A stretch of 64,000 nucleotides of DNA. Origin: Tupaia tana (Eukaryota; Chordata; Mammalia; Scandentia; Tupaiidae). The stretch's first letter is position 1. Every line of letters starts with the position of its first letter. The notes under the pieces were generated by a model that made no database searches, had not been told where the DNA came from, and saw nothing but the letters and a program-made list of their open reading frames with translations. Position numbers and translations under genes: made by a program. Below, one piece after another: positions 11,194 through 23,600 of this stretch. Location of the stretch: NCBI GenBank assembly GCA_026018925.1, contig JAKSZU010000009.1:84189407-84253406 (forward strand), in the 5' to 3' direction.

Positions 11194-12170
11194 GTGAATA
11201 CCTCTCCCATGGCTAGAAGTAGAAGAGCCTCAGGTCTGAATAAAGCAGGAATTATGTCTCCATCAAAAGAACACAATAACTCCCCTCCATCTCTTGAAAA
11301 AACAGAAGATATTACCAAAATGTCAGAAAAAGAATTTAGAAAATTCATGGTGACAAAATTCTTACTTGGAACAGAAGAGACAATGATACCGGAGATTAGG
11401 AAGTCCTTCCATGATATGAAAGAAAAAATGGACACTCTAAGAAAGAATCATATGGAACTATTAGAGATGAAGCCTGTAATACAGGAAATCAAAAACTCTC
11501 TTGAAAGTATTAAAAGTCTATTAGACCATGCTGAAGATTGAATCTCTGACGTAGAAAAACTCTGAACTAGAGAAAACCACCAAAAAGATAGAGAAAATAA
11601 CAAAAATCATAAGGATATTATACAAGAAATATTAGACTCCACTAAACGTCCAAACACCCAAATAATTGCTATCGCAGAAGGTGAAGAAACTAAAAAGGGC
11701 ATGGAAAATCTATTCCATGAAATCCTGGAAGAAAACTTGCCAAGTCTATAGAATCACTCACACATTCAGACCCAGGAAATACAAAGGACTCCGAATAGAA
11801 TCAACTCAAGAAGATCTTCCCCAAGGGACATCTCAGCCAGACTGGCTGAGTCCAGAGATAAAGACAAGATACTAAAATTGGCAAGACAGAAACGAGAAGT
11901 GACTTAAAAGGTCATACTATCAGGCTAACTCTGGACCTTTCAACAGAAACGATGCCAGCAAGGAAAAAATGGGAAGACACTGAAAGTGTTGAGAGAAAGT
12001 TTCAGCCAAGATTATTATATCCTGAAAGATTATCCTTCATATGGGAAAAAAATATTAAAATCTTCTCAAACAAAACCTGAAAGAATTTGCCAACACCAGA
12101 CCAGCTCTTCGAGAAATTCTGAAGAGAGTCCTGTTCCAGGAAAACTAAGAATGAACAGCCAGAAATAAGG
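11194..12170 (+). pseudogene. L1 ORF1 (RNA-binding chaperone), broken
   Basis: ORF1p is a trimeric coiled-coil RNA-binding protein of the L1 particle. The frame starts MNTSPMARSRRASGL and includes a coiled-coil stretch (EKMDTLRKNHMELLEMKP, NSLESIKSLLD) to a TGA at 11539-11541. Further pieces follow in other frames: the RRM-type region (IIAIAEGEET, LFHEILEEN), RTPNRIN and RSSPRDISARL, and a C-terminal domain remnant near 11940-12130. At least four disruptions are visible. Confidence 0.85.
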
Positions 12171-12285
12171 GAACGAAAGACAACCAAGACAATGGCCAAC
12201 TTAAAGGTAAGAACAAGTCCAGAAATATCGATAATAACATTCAATGTTAATGGATTAAATTCTCCTATCAAGAGACACAGACTGG

Positions 12286-12528
12286 GGGACCAGCAGTTAG
12301 CGTAATGGCTATGTCACTGAACTCCCATGTAGTCGACCGTGGTTTGAATCTTGGACGCGGTGGCTTAACCTCACGCTGGGCACGTGTGCATGCGTTCCCA
12401 AGGTCCCGAGTGGAGAACAGATGAGAAGGGATTGTGGCGTGGCCATCCCCCCTGGAGAGTGAGTTCTCGCTTTCTGTCTCTGTCATTCCGGCGAGCACAC
12501 GTACCCTATAGCAAAAACCTCTTAAAAA

Positions 12529-12591
<63 letters not shown>
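12286..12591 (+). mobile_element. SINE nested in L1 ORF2, GA-rich tail
   Basis: tRNA-derived SINE (GGGACCAGCAGTTAGCGTAATGG head, CCCTATAGCAAAAACCTCT tail) inside the L1 endonuclease region. It is flanked by a 10-bp duplication, CACAGACTGG, at 12276-12285 and 12592-12601. The poly(A) is replaced by a long (GA)n run. Confidence 0.93.
12533..12590 (+). repeat. (GA)n microsatellite at SINE tail
   Basis: About 58 bases of almost pure GA with one AAAG interruption, extending from the SINE tail to the target-site duplication. Confidence 0.95.
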
Positions 12592-12593
<2 letters not shown>

Positions 12594-15500
12594 CAGACTG
12601 GATGAATAGATAAAAAACCAGAAACTCTCTGTTGCCTACAAAAAATGCATCTCAAGGATAAAGACAAACACAGACTAAAACTGAAGGGCTTGAGAAAGGT
12701 ATTCCATGCAAATGAGAACCAAAGAAAAGCTGGAGTAGGGATACTAATTTCTGACAAGATATGCTATAAAACAAAAATTGTTCAAAGAGACAAAGGACAC
12801 TAATTTGTAGTAAAAGGGTTAATCCATCAAGAAGATATAATGCTAATAATTATCTATGCACCTAACACAGGAGCACCCAATATGTGAAGACTGTTAGATC
12901 TAAAAGGAAAGATAGACTGCAACACCCCACCATCTCCTCTGGACAGATCATCTGGACAAAAAATAAGAGGTAAAGGATCTAAATGATACCATAAATCAAA
13001 TGGAGTTAGCAGACATCTATAGAACTTTCCACCCGAAAACCACTAGATATACTTTTTTCTCACACCCACATGGAAACTCTTAGAAGACTGACTACATGAT
13101 AGGGCACAAAGCAAGCCTCTACAGATTTGAAGGCATAGAAAGTATAGCCAGCATCTTCTCCAACCATGATGGAATTAAACTTGATTTTAATTTCATGAGA
13201 AATACTCAAAAATACACAAATACATGTAAACTAAATAGCCTACTCCTGAATGACTATGCAACTACTAAAGAAATTAAGACTGAAATAAAGATTCATGGAA
13301 ACCAATGACAATGAGGACATGAGTTTCTATAATCTGTAGGACATCGCAAAAACAGTCATAAGAGGGAAGTTAATAGCAATTAGTGCACATAAGAAGAAGA
13401 TGGAAAGAAGGCAAATGGATCACCTAACATAGTGCCTCAGAGAATTGGAAAAGCAACAGAAAAAAAAAAAAAAAAACACCAAGAGAAAAGAAATAATAAA
13501 GATTCATGGAGAAACTAATAAAATAGGTAATAAGCAAAGTATACAGAAAATAAATGAAAGCAAAAGCTGGTTCTTTGAAAAGATAAATAAGATTGACATA
13601 CTATTAGCCAGGTTAATTCAAAAGAAGAGAGAAAGGAACCAGATACATCAAATTTGCAACATATCAGGCAACCTTACAACAGACAACAGAAATACAAAAC
13701 ATCATTAGAGGATACTATGAGTGACTCTATGCCAACAAAGAAGAAAACCTGGATGAGATGGACAAATTCATGGACACATATAATCTACCAAGATTGACTC
13801 AGGAAGGCATACAAAGCCTGGATAGACCTCTAACAAGCAAGGAGATTGAATCAGTAATAAATAACCTGCCAATAAAGAAAAATCCAGGCCCTGATGTCCT
13901 CACTGACGAATTTTACAAAACATTTAAAGAAGAGGTAACCCCCCTTCTACTCACACTGTTTCTAGAGATCCAAAAGGAAGGAATCTTTCCAAATTCATTC
14001 CATGAAGCCTCTATTACTCTCATTCGCAAAAAAGACAAGGATATGACAAAAAAGGAAAACTACAGACCTATATTCCTGATGAATACAGATACAAAAACTC
14101 TCCACAAGATACTTGCTAACTGTATTCAACAGTATATAAAAAAGGTTATTCATAATGACCAGGTAGGCTTTATTCCAGGGATGCAAGGGTGATTCAACAT
14201 ATGCAAAACCATAAATGTAATACACCATATTAACAGAACGAAAGAAAAAACATATGATCATTTCAATTGATGCAGAAAAAAACATTCACCAAAATATAAG
14301 ATGATTTATGATCAAGACTCTCAGTACAATTGGCATAGAAGGACTGTTTCTCAGCATAATAAAAGCAATTTATGAAAAACCTACAAATAACATTATACTG
14401 AATGGGGAAAAGCTGAAAGTTTTTCCACTAAAAACGGGTACAAGACAAGGCTGCCCACTTTCTCCACTCCTATTCAATATAGTACTGGAAGTCCTAGCCA
14501 ATGCGATCAGACAAGTGAAGGAAATAAAAGGCATTCCAATAGGGAAAGAAGAGCTGAAATTATCTCTATTTTTAGATGACAATGATTAGTATCCATGAAA
14601 AAACTTCTTGAAGTAATAAATGTATACAGTAATGTGGCAGGATACAAAACTAACCTACAAAAATCTATAGCATTTCTATATATAAACAATAAGCAGAAAG
14701 AGACAGTACTGAAGAAACTAATTCCAGTTACCATAAGCACAAGAGGCATAAGATACTTAGGAATGAAACTAACCAAGGAAGTTAAAGACCTCTATAAGGA
14801 AAACTATGAAAACCTTAAAAAGGAAATTGAAAAGGACACTACAAAGTGGAAGGACATCCCATGTTCCTGAATTGGCAGAATCTATATAATCAAAATAGCA
14901 ATCCTAACTAAATTAATCTACATGTTTAATGCAATCCCTATAAAATTACAAGAGGCATTATTCACAGATCTAGAAAAGACAATCATAGGATTTGTTTGGA
15001 ACCATAAAAGACCCCATTTTGCTAAAGCCATCCTGCGCAAGAAGACTGCAGTAGGTGGCATCTCACTTCCTGTCCCCAAAACATATTACAAAGCTGTGAT
15101 AATCAAAACAGCATGGTATTGGCACAAAAACAGACATGAGGACGAATGGAACAGAATAGAGACTCCAGAAATAAAACCCAAAACAGACAGCCAACTCATC
15201 TTTGACAAAGGGTACCTACCAGTCAATCCAGTGGGAAAAGGGAAACTTCTTTAGCAAATGGTGCTGAAAAACCTGGGTATCCACCTGCAGAAAGATGAAT
15301 CTGAACCCCTATCTTTCACTATTAAAGAAAATCAAATCAAAGTGGATCAAAGATCTAAACCTAAGACCATAAACTATAAAACTACTGGTAGAAAACACTG
15401 GGGAAACTCTGGGAGACACTAGGGTTGGCAAAGACTTCTTAAACTAGACCCCTAAAGCACAGGCAATAATCCCCCAAATAGACAGGTGGGATTACATCAG

Positions 15501-17025
15501 ATTAAGGAGTTTCTGCACAGCAAAGGACACTGTAATTAGTGTGAATAGACACCCTTCCGAATGGGAGAGAATTTTTGTTAACTATGCCTCAGATAAGGGA
15601 TTGATAACCAGAATACACAGGGATCTCAAGCAGCTTACCTGGAAGAAAATGATTAACCCAATTAAGAGATGGGAAAATGAGCTGAATAAACAACTCTCTA
15701 AGACATAGGAATAGCCAAAAAGCATATGGAAAAAATGTTCAACATCCCTCATCATAGGGAAGATGCATATCAAAACCACAATGAGATACCACCTAACCCA
15801 GTCAGAATGGTGAAGATTAAAAAAACAAATGGTAATAAGTGCTGGAGAGGATGTGGTGAAAGGGGGACACTCCTACACTGTTGGTGGGAATGTAAATTGG
15901 TCCAGCCACTGTGGAGAACAATATGGAGATACCTCAAAGACCTGCAAATACAACTATCATATGATCCAGCAGTTCCACTCCTGGGTATCAACCCAAAGGA
16001 CAGGAGAGCACTCAGTCGGAAAAACACTTACGGTTGCACAACTACTTTCGCTGCAGCATTATTCATGATTGCTAAGACATGGAACTAACCAAAATGTCCA
16101 CAAACAGATGAATGGATTGAAGAATTATGGCACATATACTCCATGGAATACTATTCAGTCATAAAAAACAACAAGGCATCAGGCTATGAAAGAGAGACAT
16201 TATATGTCTCCACTTAAAATATACCGATTGTCTGCACTTCATGGTAGAGACTGAAAGACTGGAGAATATAAAAGCATTAAAAAAATGTAATGGACACTAG
16301 AGACAAAGTGGAAAGAGAGTGTGGAAGGGTAATAGCGTAGGAAAGGAAATTGGGAGAAAAATGGAGATGTAAGACACTTGTGGGACACAGATAAGGTCTT
16401 TTATCTATTTTTTTATTTTTATTTTTATTATCATCATAATCTTCTTTATATTAGATTGGATTACATATAATTTTACAGTGTATTACATTGCTTTTTCAAA
16501 AGGGAATGCCATGCATGTCAGTCAATACAGAGACATTAATCTCCCCACTTCATCATTCAATATCTTTTCTATGTTTTTCCCAATCATTATTATTATTCTA
16601 ATTATTTTTTGAAACAGTCAATCACTATTTCTCATTTTGCTTGTAAAAAGGCTTTACCCATCATGAAATACTTCTCAGACCAATGCAGTTGAGAATACTA
16701 TACATGTCATCATCAACAGGTAATAGGCCATATCTGTTTCTCACTAACGTCTTGCCTCTCTTTTGTTCTCTTGCTATCTTTCTCTATCCTCTTCTCCTCA
16801 AACCCCCCCCCCCCCATTCCACACTGTCCTATTCTCGTTAAGTACTTTAGGTTTTTTTATCTATTGACAAGGATGTGTACAATAGTCTCAACTGGGCTGG
16901 ACTGAGGTATATATCATGCTGGGTAAAGTCTATTCACAATCTAAATGATGTATTGTGTTTTAATGTATGAATAATTATTTAAAATTAATAATAAATAAAT
17001 AAATGTAAAATTAAAAAAAAAAGAA

Positions 17026-17042
17026 ACAAAAGATTAGAAGAC
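17026..17042 (+). repeat. Right target-site duplication of L1 (17 bp)
   Basis: Exact copy of the 17 bases at 10432-10448, directly after the A-rich tail of the L1. Confidence 0.93.
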
Positions 17043-18050
17043 TCATGACATTATAATGCTGCATCTACAATACTTTTAGGGTAAGGACAGAACACAGAAA
17101 AGAATGAAGGAATGTACTAAACTATAGCAACTTACTTCAATTTATGCAACCAACATACTCTGAAAAAAAATCTACAGGCTAAAAAAATCTAAAGGCTCAG
17201 AAGGTGGTAAGGGAATTATCCTTGTTAGAAGTTAGTATCAGAGTTATGGTTAGAATCTACATGAATCACTCACTGTAAGATCAATCCAGAGTTTTATCCT
17301 CTACAGTCTACAGAAGAGCTGATTTTTATTTTATCTTAAAGCTGTTGTCTACTAGCTTCATTAAATCATAGCAAATTAGGCTCAATATGTTTCTGGCATC
17401 CTATCAATCATTTGGTTGTTACTTTCTGCATAGATAAGCTACTACCCCTGACATTTTCTGACAGTTCAGATGCTCCTTTCTCATAACTTTCTTAACTATA
17501 AACTCATCTCTTACCATACTTTACCTGTTCGCTCTCCCATTCTGTCTCTTCTCTTTAGCAACGATTTGTAATAAATTAACCAGAGAAAATAATCTAGCCC
17601 AAAATATTTACCTAAAATGGTTCATGTGAAGGCAGATTTTAGACATCCAGGCACATGAGCAGAGGAGTAACATTTGTCAGTCACATCGAAGCAAAATGTA
17701 TCTGAGCATATGATATTGTACATTCAATCAAATGATAAAATCAAAACTTAGAAAAAAGTAAAAGATGAGATGAGATTGAAAGGGAACTAAAACTGAAGGT
17801 GCTAATAATATATATTTCATGATAGTATCCAGTGTTAGGTAATGTGTATAGTCATTTGTTACTGTCATATAATGTGACACATGTTACTTTTCAGTTATTA
17901 GATCAATTATCAAATTAGAAATGCACTAAAAAGGTAAAAGTTCATAGACTGTGGAGCTACTGGGTTAAAAATAAAAAGTCTAATAAAAATTTTATTACAC
18001 TTATAAGATAAACAATAAGCAAAACCAAAAGTAAAACTTGGTGTTTTTAA
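17043..18050. other. No gene or repeat recognised
   Basis: AT-rich intergenic sequence right of the L1. Confidence 0.45.
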
Positions 18051-18062
18051 AAGACAAATCTG

Positions 18063-18321
18063 GGGCCAGCCCACGGTGTGGTGAAAGTAGCTAGATACCA
18101 CACAACCAACTGCACGGTTTGAGTCTAGACCCAGCAGCTTGAAAATCATGCCAGCTGTGTGTGCTTGTGTGTTCAAAATTTTGAATGAAGGGAGAAAAGG
18201 AAGAGAAAGGATTGTGGTGTGACCCTCTACCATGATGGGGATGCTTTCTCTTTTTCTTTCAGTTGGTCTCTCTGCCTCTCTCCAAAGAGCACATGAGCCC
18301 TCTGGCAAATTAAAAAAAAAA
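18063..18321 (+). mobile_element. Old SINE subtype with duplication
   Basis: Head GGGCCAGCCCACGGTGTGG, tail CCTCTGGCAAATTAAAA. Flanked by AAGACAAATCTG (18051-18062) and AAGACAAGTCTG (18322-18333), one mismatch. Confidence 0.88.
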
Positions 18322-18333
18322 AAGACAAGTCTG

Positions 18334-19654
18334 ATATGGCTATTAATAAAAGTATAAGCAGATATATTTAGATCAGAATAATTTATGTTTTTAGATTTAA
18401 ATAAGCAGTATTCACAACTTAACAATTCTTATAAGAGGACAAAGGCTACATAACTCTCAGAAATGGAAAATAAAAAACTGTATTCCATAGATATATTGGT
18501 CTATAAAATCTCTGCTATGGCTCCCCAGGAAGTTTTAATTTAAACAAATAAACAGCCTTTAAATAGAAAAAACTCAAAAGGTAAAAAACATCAATTGTAA
18601 ACAAAATGAAAGATTCTCACACATTGCGGCAAAGAACCATGCACGTTAAATAGGTTTAATCTAAATTTGGCAAAAGAGTAATTTCTTACTTTATTAGCCA
18701 ATGAATATAGTCTTCACTCATAAACACACTAATACATGATAGGAAACATTATATATGGATAGTGAATACTTAACAAAAAAGTCTCTCCATGATTGCACTT
18801 TGAATGCCTTCAGACTTATAATGAAAAGATTTTCTAAACAAATTTGTTCTTCAAAAAAAAAAATGTCACGAAATAATAGAATCCCTTCATGGATCAATCT
18901 TGCAGTAAATAAGGAAAAACACCTAACATACTTAGCCTAGATTAGTAGTGTACTTGCTAAAATATGGTCACTTCTCCACATTTGAGATTGTCATATTAGA
19001 AAATTACAGGCAGATATTTGTGCATTTTTGTTGGGTAAAACATAGATATTCCTGGGGAGATGACAAGTAGTATAGCTGGTCATCATACGCTTTCTCTCAA
19101 GGATCCTAGCCTTCTAGAGTCTGTTCTTCTTTACAGCTTTATGACTTTGGTACATCCTCACCCAGTATGTTCCCACCATTCACTGGGCTGGAAGTTATTT
19201 TTTATGGCTGAGCAAAACATTTTAACTTATTTCCAGTTTATTTTTTCCAGTTATTCAATAATATTTTAAGATAAAAGAGTGAACACATTTAAACAGTACT
19301 TATAACAACTGTAACTTGAGTTGATTCAATTTTGTTTTCTTTGTTGTTACTGTGTTGGATAGGTTAAAGCCACAGACATTACTAAAAATCAATAGAGAAA
19401 AATGTAAATGATATTAATACCATTCAAATTAATCTTTTAAAATATAAAATTAAAAGAGTTAGGTAGAAACAAGACAATCATCAAAACTATGCCTCAGAAT
19501 TTAATTTCAAAGAATGAACAGTAACATTTTTCCAACAGTCTTAATGACACTGATATCTCATACAGAGAAAATTTTAAAATGGGCAATTTCTTTGATTTAA
19601 TGTTACGGAATTTCTCTGGATATACAGAAATTATCAATGAAACATTTTTAAAAT
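18334..19654. other. No gene or repeat recognised
   Basis: AT-rich and unique-looking. It lies downstream of CHMP1B and could include distal 3'UTR. Confidence 0.45.
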
Positions 19655-19665
19655 CTATAGGGCTT

Positions 19666-19948
19666 TAGGACTAGCAGTTGGTGCAATGGCTGTGTCACTG
19701 GACTACCATGTAGTCGACCGTGGTTCGCATCCCGGACCTGGTGGCTTAAGCCCATGTCAGGTGCAAGTGCATGAGTGCCCAAGATCCTGAGAGGAGAATG
19801 GAGGAGAAGGGACTGCAGTATGGCCATCCCCACCTGGGGGGTGATTTCTCGCTTTCTGTCTCTCTGTCTTTCTGGAGACTGCACGTGCCCTATAGCAAAA
19901 ACCTCAACCTGCAAAACAAACAAACAAACAAAACAAAACAAAAAAAAC
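19666..19948 (+). mobile_element. SINE with (CAAA)n tail
   Basis: Flanked by CTATAGGGCTT at 19655-19665 and 19949-19959 (perfect 11 bp). The tail has become CAAACAAACAAA. Confidence 0.94.
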
Positions 19949-20233
19949 CTATAGGGCTTCAAATAATAGTCATTAAATTACTGGGTTAAAATTAGAATAA
20001 ATTAAAATTAAAATTTAAAAGCTGACGAACACAGATTATAAGTCAACTACATTTCTGCCTAGATAACAAAAACAAACATGCAACACACAAAATGGTATTG
20101 TCAATTGTTTGATACCAAATGAGGTGTTTCTGGCTATGTAAACATGCTTTCCCTGCTATTATTTTCATGTATCACATCACTGCAGAAATTAAAAATTAGT
20201 TTAAATTAGAAAAAAAACATCTTTATGGTATAA

Positions 20234-20239
20234 TTTATT
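20234..20239 (-). promoter_or_regulatory. CHMP1B: Candidate CHMP1B polyadenylation signal AATAAA
   Basis: The minus strand reads AATAAA about 350 bases past the CHMP1B stop, in non-repetitive sequence. It is the nearest clear candidate I noticed. Retained SINE-free sequence from 20589 to about 19960 would fit a 3'UTR. The AT-rich context makes chance matches likely. Confidence 0.3.
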
Positions 20240-20589
20240 CTGCCTAAAGTACTTTACTCTCACTAGTACTTTGGTGCTAAATCTCTGATCCACTTCTGAA
20301 GAAGATGTTCAATAAAGAAGCTAAATTTAGATCTGACAAAGACATCTATAAAAATATGTCCTTCACACTTTTACACATAATATACAGAACTATAAAATCT
20401 GTCAAGGCAGAAATTTCCTGGAATTTCTTAATGTATTTGAGGCAAAAGAAAACATTACTTACAAATAATGTTTAACCATTCTGGAATATATAGTGCTTTT
20501 AGTGTTAATTGGAGTACAATTTATCTATATATACACACAAAGAACATTTCATAAGCATGTGAAGCAAACAGAAGCATCAGTTCTTTGAA

Positions 20590-20634
20590 TTACACTTGAT
20601 CACGAAGACGAGCAAGTCTCTGTGATAGTTCATC
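20590..20634 (-). CDS. CHMP1B: CHMP1B exon 8, C-terminus with MIM1 motif
   Basis: 45 bases including the TAA stop at 20590-20592. Acceptor TTTCTCCAG. It encodes [14 protein letters not shown], residues 186-199, identical as far as I recall to the human C-terminus. The pattern D/E-x-x-L-x-x-R-L-x-x-L-R is the MIM1 helix that binds MIT domains of VPS4, spastin and related proteins. The 3'UTR follows leftwards. Confidence 0.96.
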   Translation of the reverse strand, partial: DELSQRLARLRDQV

Positions 20635-23600
20635 CTGGAGAAAGCAAATTTTACAAGTCAAGGCTGTGACAAATACAATTCACTAACATTTTAAAGAGTT
20701 TACATTTTAAATAAGATTAAAACTCTTGCTTTGCATAAAAAACAGTATTAAGAGTTTAATTTTTAAAACATTTCAAAAGAATTGGTGAATTTAATAAAAC
20801 ATGTTATCAAGGGGGAGAAAATTCAATCTCTAAATAAAATGTGAATGCAAATAGAAAATTCTCATTATTACAGAGCTAAAGGCTAATTGTATTTTGCTAA
20901 TTTATAATGGTTTAACATTATAAAAACAAATATTCCTTATAAAAGAAAAAGGTTAGATATATATTTTCTATGTATATAGAAAATGTTTAATTTATATGAA
21001 TAGCTATCTAAAAATGTTTCCTAAATTATTTAAATGCACATCAAGTACATACCAATTCAATTAAGATAAAATCCAACCTCTACCTGTTCTGTCGAAGTAA
21101 CACTTGTGCCAACAGATCCTGTTTGACCCTGCGGTAGTTCCAAATTGAGATCAAGGCTACGATTTTAAAATAATTAACATAAATTAGTGTTAATATAGAC
21201 ATTTTTCTTCTTTATCTGATCATAATAAGCAATGAAATAGATATTGCAATTTTTCAATATTTTACCTTGCATTTTTACCTTAAGTACAAGTAAAATTGGT
21301 TCAACTTTATAAATCTAAACAGAATTTAAATATCTTCTGAATGTCTACACTGGAGTAAATGAATTTATTAATTTTAAAGTATTTTTGTTGAATCCTAACG
21401 ACAACTCATGTGGATGGTAAACATGATAGAAAAGCTAATAAAAGACTACAAAATGATCTGGCTTCTGAACAAAAGAATAAAATAATGGTCACCCAATGTA
21501 TTGGCTTTAGAAGAGATTACTATGTCTCCTACCATGAAGGAAAATTAGTATGAAGAAAAATAGATAAAATAAGTTAGATAAATGTAGCTTCAGGATCCAT
21601 ACCTAACATTTGAGTTAACTTAAATTTCGATGTTTAGCTTCTGAGCTATCTTCAGTAGGAATCATTTCTGATACCTAAACATACAATCAAGATTCAGAGA
21701 AGTTAAATACACTTGTCAAAGATTACCTTAGTTGATGGAGAAGATTTACACCTAAGTTTGTATGCCTCCAAAAGCCATGATTAACTTTAATTGTATTACT
21801 TCTGTAGGATATAAACTATCCTTCCCACTTATCTCTCAGTGTATGCCAACTCCAGTTTGAAAGCACTAAACAATTTTCACTTTAACAATCATTGTAAGAT
21901 TCTACAGATAGACCTTTGTTGGAAAGGAAAAGATATGCAATACTAAAATTTTGCAGAGATCATCACAAACTCAAACAGCAATAGATATTTAAGTATCTTT
22001 AAGGATGGGTATCAGTGTTCTATATCACATTTCACCTGTTTCTACAGCTCTAGTCGCCACCCATATTGATATAACAAACTTCTCTAATTTTGGCCCCCCA
22101 CCCCTTCTCTAAGAAACATTTGAAAATGTCTAGAGACATGTTTGGCTGTCACAACTGGGAGAAAGCATTAGGAAAAACCATGTTACTGCTATCTATTTGG
22201 TAAAGGCCAGAGATGTTGATGAACATCCTATACTGCAAAGGACAGCCTTCAGTATTATCCTGCCCAAAATGTCAACAGTGTCAACACTGAGAAATTTGAC
22301 TCTAGGGGACCAGCAGTTAGTGTAATGGCTATGTTGCTGGACTACCATGTAGTCAACCGCAGTTCGAGTCCCAGACCCGGTGGCTTAAACTCACGCCGGG
22401 CACGTGTACATGCGTGCCCAAGATACCCAGAGGAGAATGGAAGAGAAGGGACTGCGTCGTGGCCATCCCCCCTGGGGGGTGATTTCTCGCTTTCTGTCTC
22501 TCTGTCTCTCTCTGTCTGTCTGGCGAGTGCATGTGCCCTATAGCAAAAAAGCCTTTCCAAAAAAAAAGTAAAAAGAAATCTGACTCTACACTTTATCAAA
22601 TACTTGTCTATTGATCTTGATTTACCTCTGAAGGTTAGTAAGGGTATTATGTGGCAACATTCATTTTATAAGACTTCCCCTCATACATTTTCTAATCAAA
22701 TTCTCTTTTTTAGGTAGTAAGGAATAGAAATAAATCCTTAATTTCTTTTTTTTTCTTTTTTTGGAGAGGTTTGGCTATAGGGCACGTGCGTTCACCAGAC
22801 AGACAGAGACAGAGAGACAGAAAGCGAGAAATCACCCCCCAGGGAGGGATGGCCACGCCGCAATCCCTTCTCCTCCATTCTGCTCTCAGGATCTTGGGCA
22901 CGCACGCATGCACGCACACGCACCCGGCATGAGTTTAAGTCACCGGGTCTGGGAGTCGAACCATGGTCAACTATGTGGGAGTCCAGCGACATAGTCATTA
23001 CGCTAACTGCTGGTCCCAATCCTTAGTTTCTTACTACTAAGATGAATGCTTTGGTCTCTTTTATAATACTTATTTTAAAAATTACCTTTAGTTTTTTTTT
23101 TTTTCCCCCAGAGGTTTTGCTTTGGGCATGTGCACTCACCAGAGAAAGACAGAGACAGTAAGAGAGAAAGTGAGAAATCAACCCCCCAAGGGGGTTGGCC
23201 ACACAGCAATCCATTCTTCTCCTGGGATCTTGGGTATACGCGCACACATACACAGTATGATTTTCAAGCTACCAGGTCTGGGACTCAAAATGCAGCCAGC
23301 CATGTGGGAGTCCAGTAATATTACTAATACACTATCTGATGGCCCCCCAAAATTACATTATCATGTCCCTGTACTAGTTATGTGGGCTACATTACAGTGC
23401 TAACAAAGCAAAACAGTGTACAATACAATCTGATCTCCAGTCTTGGTCTCAATTATTGCAAACCTGATTTTCAAATTTATTAATCTGAATCCTAACTTAT
23501 TAATAATACATTAGTGATCTAAAGAATTGATAAAATTAACTATTAATTCTAATCAGGTATTAATTTAGACACTAGAGTAATATTCATTAACTCTGTTTTT

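Larger units (their letters stand above)
12200..16230 (+). pseudogene. L1 ORF2 (endonuclease/reverse transcriptase), broken, SINE-interrupted
   Basis: The apurinic-type endonuclease start is visible as ITFNVNGLNSPIKRH at 12235-12278, followed by a SINE insertion and resumption after 12601. Reverse transcriptase pieces run from [19 protein letters not shown] at 13758, through [20 protein letters not shown] and the [20 protein letters not shown] block near 14435-14495, to the catalytic FADD, which here reads FLDD at 14568-14580 and is followed by a stop. The thumb/connection part ([15 protein letters not shown] at 14970) and the Cys-rich C-terminus ([20 protein letters not shown] at 15845) follow. 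Many stops and frameshifts, so inactive. Confidence 0.88.
10449..17025 (+). mobile_element. Near full-length LINE-1, decayed, with one nested SINE
   Basis: Autonomous non-LTR retrotransposon remnant of about 6.6 kb, including a 306-bp nested SINE. In order it has a 5'UTR with tandem monomers (10455-10880), ORF1 (from 11194), ORF2 (about 12200-16180), and a 3'UTR with a C-run near 16806 and AATAAA-rich end and A-tail at about 16988-17020. Perfect 17-bp target-site duplications bracket it, so it is a single insertion. Both ORFs contain stops and frameshifts, so it is not active. The age is moderate, since the duplications remain identical. Confidence 0.93.

Noticed and set aside
12268-12594. 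Minus-strand frame with long Ser-Leu repeats
   Set aside because: Translation of the (GA)n microsatellite and SINE.
17910-18425. 171-codon minus-strand open frame
   Set aside because: It runs through an old SINE and flanking AT-rich DNA; no protein-family features.
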